From Silvibacterium dinghuense (GTDB lineage: Bacteria > Acidobacteriota > Terriglobia > Terriglobales > Acidobacteriaceae): DNA of 64,000 nt. Position 1 is the stretch's first letter. Every line of letters starts with the position of its first letter. The DNA is taken from NCBI RefSeq assembly GCF_004123295.1, contig NZ_SDMK01000001.1:1302001-1366000 (forward strand). Direction: 5' to 3'. The position numbers and the translations under genes were made by a program. The notes below the pieces were generated by a model. The model worked only from the letters and a program-made list of their open reading frames with translations, ran no database searches and was not told the DNA's origin. Shown piece after piece: positions 62,701 through 64,000 of this stretch.

Positions 62701-63682
62701 CTTTCCGCTCCCACAGCATGGCATCGAACGTATGCATCGGACGGAAACCCGTCTGCTCATAGAGCGCAACCGCGCCGCGATTAGCCTTGGTCACGGTCAG
62801 CGTCAGTGCCCGGAAGCCACGCTCCCGCACATTGGCCACGCAGGCATCGAGCAGCGCGCGCCCCAGTCCCAGCCCGCGCAGCGAGGGCGCCACGCACAGC
62901 TGCGTCACATGCGCCACATCCTCCCGCACGCGGGAACAGAGCAGCAGGCCGGCCAGGTTATATCCGCCGCCATGTCCACCCGGATAGGTCAGTACCCGCG
63001 AAGCCTCGGCATCGAAGAAGCCGCAGCCCGGAAAGCGCACGATGTTATGCAGAAAGCGCAGTGACCCGGCCACCGTGCGGTACTGGTCATTGATATGGCT
63101 GTCCAGATGCCCGGAATATGCCTCCGAAATCAGGCGCGAGGCAGGGTGAAAATCCTCATCCCGCCACGGCCGCATGGCAATGCCGGCCGGAAATGCCTTG
63201 GGGCGTATCGGGTGCTTCTCTTCGAGGTCCAGCCGCAGAAAGAGCCGTTCCGCAATCTCGAAGCCCGTACGCTCGAAGACCTCCGAATGCGCACCATGAG
63301 GATGCAGCAATAGCTGCGACTCGATCCGGTCCACACCCGGCGAGTGCTCCAGCAGTTCGACCAGGCTTTCCAGCAGCCGGCTCTCGATCTCCTCACGGCT
63401 GGTCGCCGAACCCGGCGGTGGCGCCGCAAAGACATCGCCGATCACCGCCTTGTTCTCTTCATACACGCAGAAGACATAACCGGCGATGCGTCCGCCCTCG
63501 ATGGCCACATACCCGGGCAACACACGCGAATCCAGGTACTGCAGCAACAGGTTCGCAGACGCGCGGTAATCCCACTGCAGCCGCTCGCTCCACACGCGCG
63601 CCTCCGCATCCAGCAGCGGACGCAGGCTCGCTGCCGAAAAATGCCGGAGATCGAGAATCTCGAGATGCAGTGCTGGAGTCAT
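62690..63682 (-). CDS. GNAT family N-acetyltransferase with two tandem GNAT-like domains
   Basis: A 330-residue protein. The N-terminal half (about 1-150) has GNAT-like strands (YVAIEGGRIAGYVFCVYEEN and ERTGFEIAERLFLRLDL) but a weak acetyl-CoA loop. The C-terminal half carries the full motif A, VTQLCVAPSLRGLGLGRALL (R/QxxGxG/A), and ALYEQTGFRPMHTFD. Such tandem GNATs resemble mycothiol synthase-like or Eis-like architectures, but substrate cannot be predicted. The start at 63682 has no strong ribosome site. The MITE-like element begins 7 bases upstream, so its insertion may have altered the promoter. Confidence 0.8.
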   Translation of the reverse strand: MTPALHLEILDLRHFSAASLRPLLDAEARVWSERLQWDYRASANLLLQYLDSRVLPGYVAIEGGRIAGYVFCVYEENKAVIGDVFAAPPPGSATSREEIESRLLESLVELLEHSPGVDRIESQLLLHPHGAHSEVFERTGFEIAERLFLRLDLEEKHPIRPKAFPAGIAMRPWRDEDFHPASRLISEAYSGHLDSHINDQYRTVAGSLRFLHNIVRFPGCGFFDAEASRVLTYPGGHGGGYNLAGLLLCSRVREDVAHVTQLCVAPSLRGLGLGRALLDACVANVRERGFRALTLTVTKANRGAVALYEQTGFRPMHTFDAMLWERKDRV

Positions 63683-63688
63683 GGCGTA

Positions 63689-63961
63689 CTAGAGCCTGTT
63701 ATGAACTTTCCCGCGGCGGACGCTGGGAGCCAATTTTTACGAGATCGAGGAGCGAGTTGCGACGGATATTGGGCCATATCCTAGCAGCGAGCGACGAAGA
63801 GGTCGGGAAAATTAGCCCCAGCCCTTCGGGTTGCGGGGAAAATCGGCCCATACTTCGTTGTCGTCCTCGCCTTGGAATCGCCAATGTCTCCGTCCTCCGT
63901 CTCGTCTGGGCCGATTTTCCCGCGCAACGCCGCTTGCGCGAAAGTTCATAACAGGCTCTAG
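63689..63961. mobile_element. MITE-like element with 22-bp terminal inverted repeats
   Basis: Perfect 22-bp inverted ends (CTAGAGCCTGTTATGAACTT plus TC at 63689-63710 and its complement at 63940-63961). The ends include CTAG/TA, compatible with a TA or CTAG target duplication as in IS5- or IS630-type elements. The 229-bp interior has no transposase and contains a second perfect 15-bp inverted repeat (63836-63850 and 63907-63921) with the core GGGAAAATCGGCCCA. The remaining ~40 bases to the right edge hold nothing I recognise. Confidence 0.7.
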
Positions 63962-64000
63962 ATTGTGAAAGAGTATCTCGTCTTGATACACGAATCCGGC

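Overview
The window is a GC-rich chromosomal segment of an acidobacterium, most likely class Terriglobia (Acidobacteriaceae). The indicators are two Oar-like TonB-dependent receptors with an N-terminal carboxypeptidase-regulatory-like domain, a PadR regulator coupled to a very long MacB/FtsX permease of the acidobacterial 'ADOP' type, many secreted glycoside hydrolases, several Tat-exported enzymes, and a dense family of intergenic palindromic repeats. I cannot name the genus. I recognise no rRNA, tRNA, CRISPR array, prophage or full insertion sequence.

Layout. 1-7.1 kb: a 4-hydroxyproline-epimerase-type gene cut by the left edge, a secreted GH43 enzyme, a large TonB-dependent receptor and a DUF4337 membrane protein. 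7.1-8.6 kb: small proteins (DUF3761, DUF937/YidB-like, YegP-like). 8.9-16.9 kb: a secreted phosphodiesterase followed 2 bp later by an N-acetylglucosamine kinase, then a TfoX-like protein, a Tat-exported M19 dipeptidase, a thiopurine methyltransferase-like protein, nagA, endonuclease IV and a secreted protein of unknown function. 17-27 kb: leuS, an unknown membrane protein, a GIY-YIG gene enclosed by inverted repeats, guaA, an SRPBCC protein and a large secreted M14 carboxypeptidase. 27-33 kb: a beta-lactamase-fold hydrolase, a Tat-exported metallophosphoesterase, pgeF and a GH27 enzyme. 33-42 kb: four regulator/target units (AraC-MFS, HxlR-quinone reductase, PadR-permease-GntR, LysR-SDR). 42-47.5 kb: a GH95-like enzyme, a KdsC-type phosphatase and a GH31 enzyme. 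47.6-51.8 kb: etfB-etfA plus a membrane Fe-S ETF:quinone oxidoreductase. 52-58.9 kb: a second TonB-dependent receptor and three Tat-exported sugar-modifying proteins. 59-64 kb: a divergent VKOR/DsbA pair, an M24 peptidase, two small membrane proteins, a tandem GNAT acetyltransferase and a MITE-like element.

Biology. Taken together the genes describe a scavenger of plant or microbial polysaccharide and cell-wall debris. Receptors bring oligosaccharides through the outer membrane, exported GH43/GH27/GH95-like/GH31 enzymes and peptidases cut them, a Tat-exported oxidoreductase/isomerase set may modify sugars in the periplasm, and GlcNAc kinase, NagA and PgeF handle amino sugars and muropeptides. 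The etfBA-EMO operon feeds electrons from acyl-CoA or similar dehydrogenases to the quinone pool. Almost every gap over about 100 bp carries a modular repeat: a constant head joined to one of three alternative stem-loops, often with a constant tail. A second repeat family forms 44-bp inverted ends around the GIY-YIG gene. These repeats are the most unusual feature of the window.
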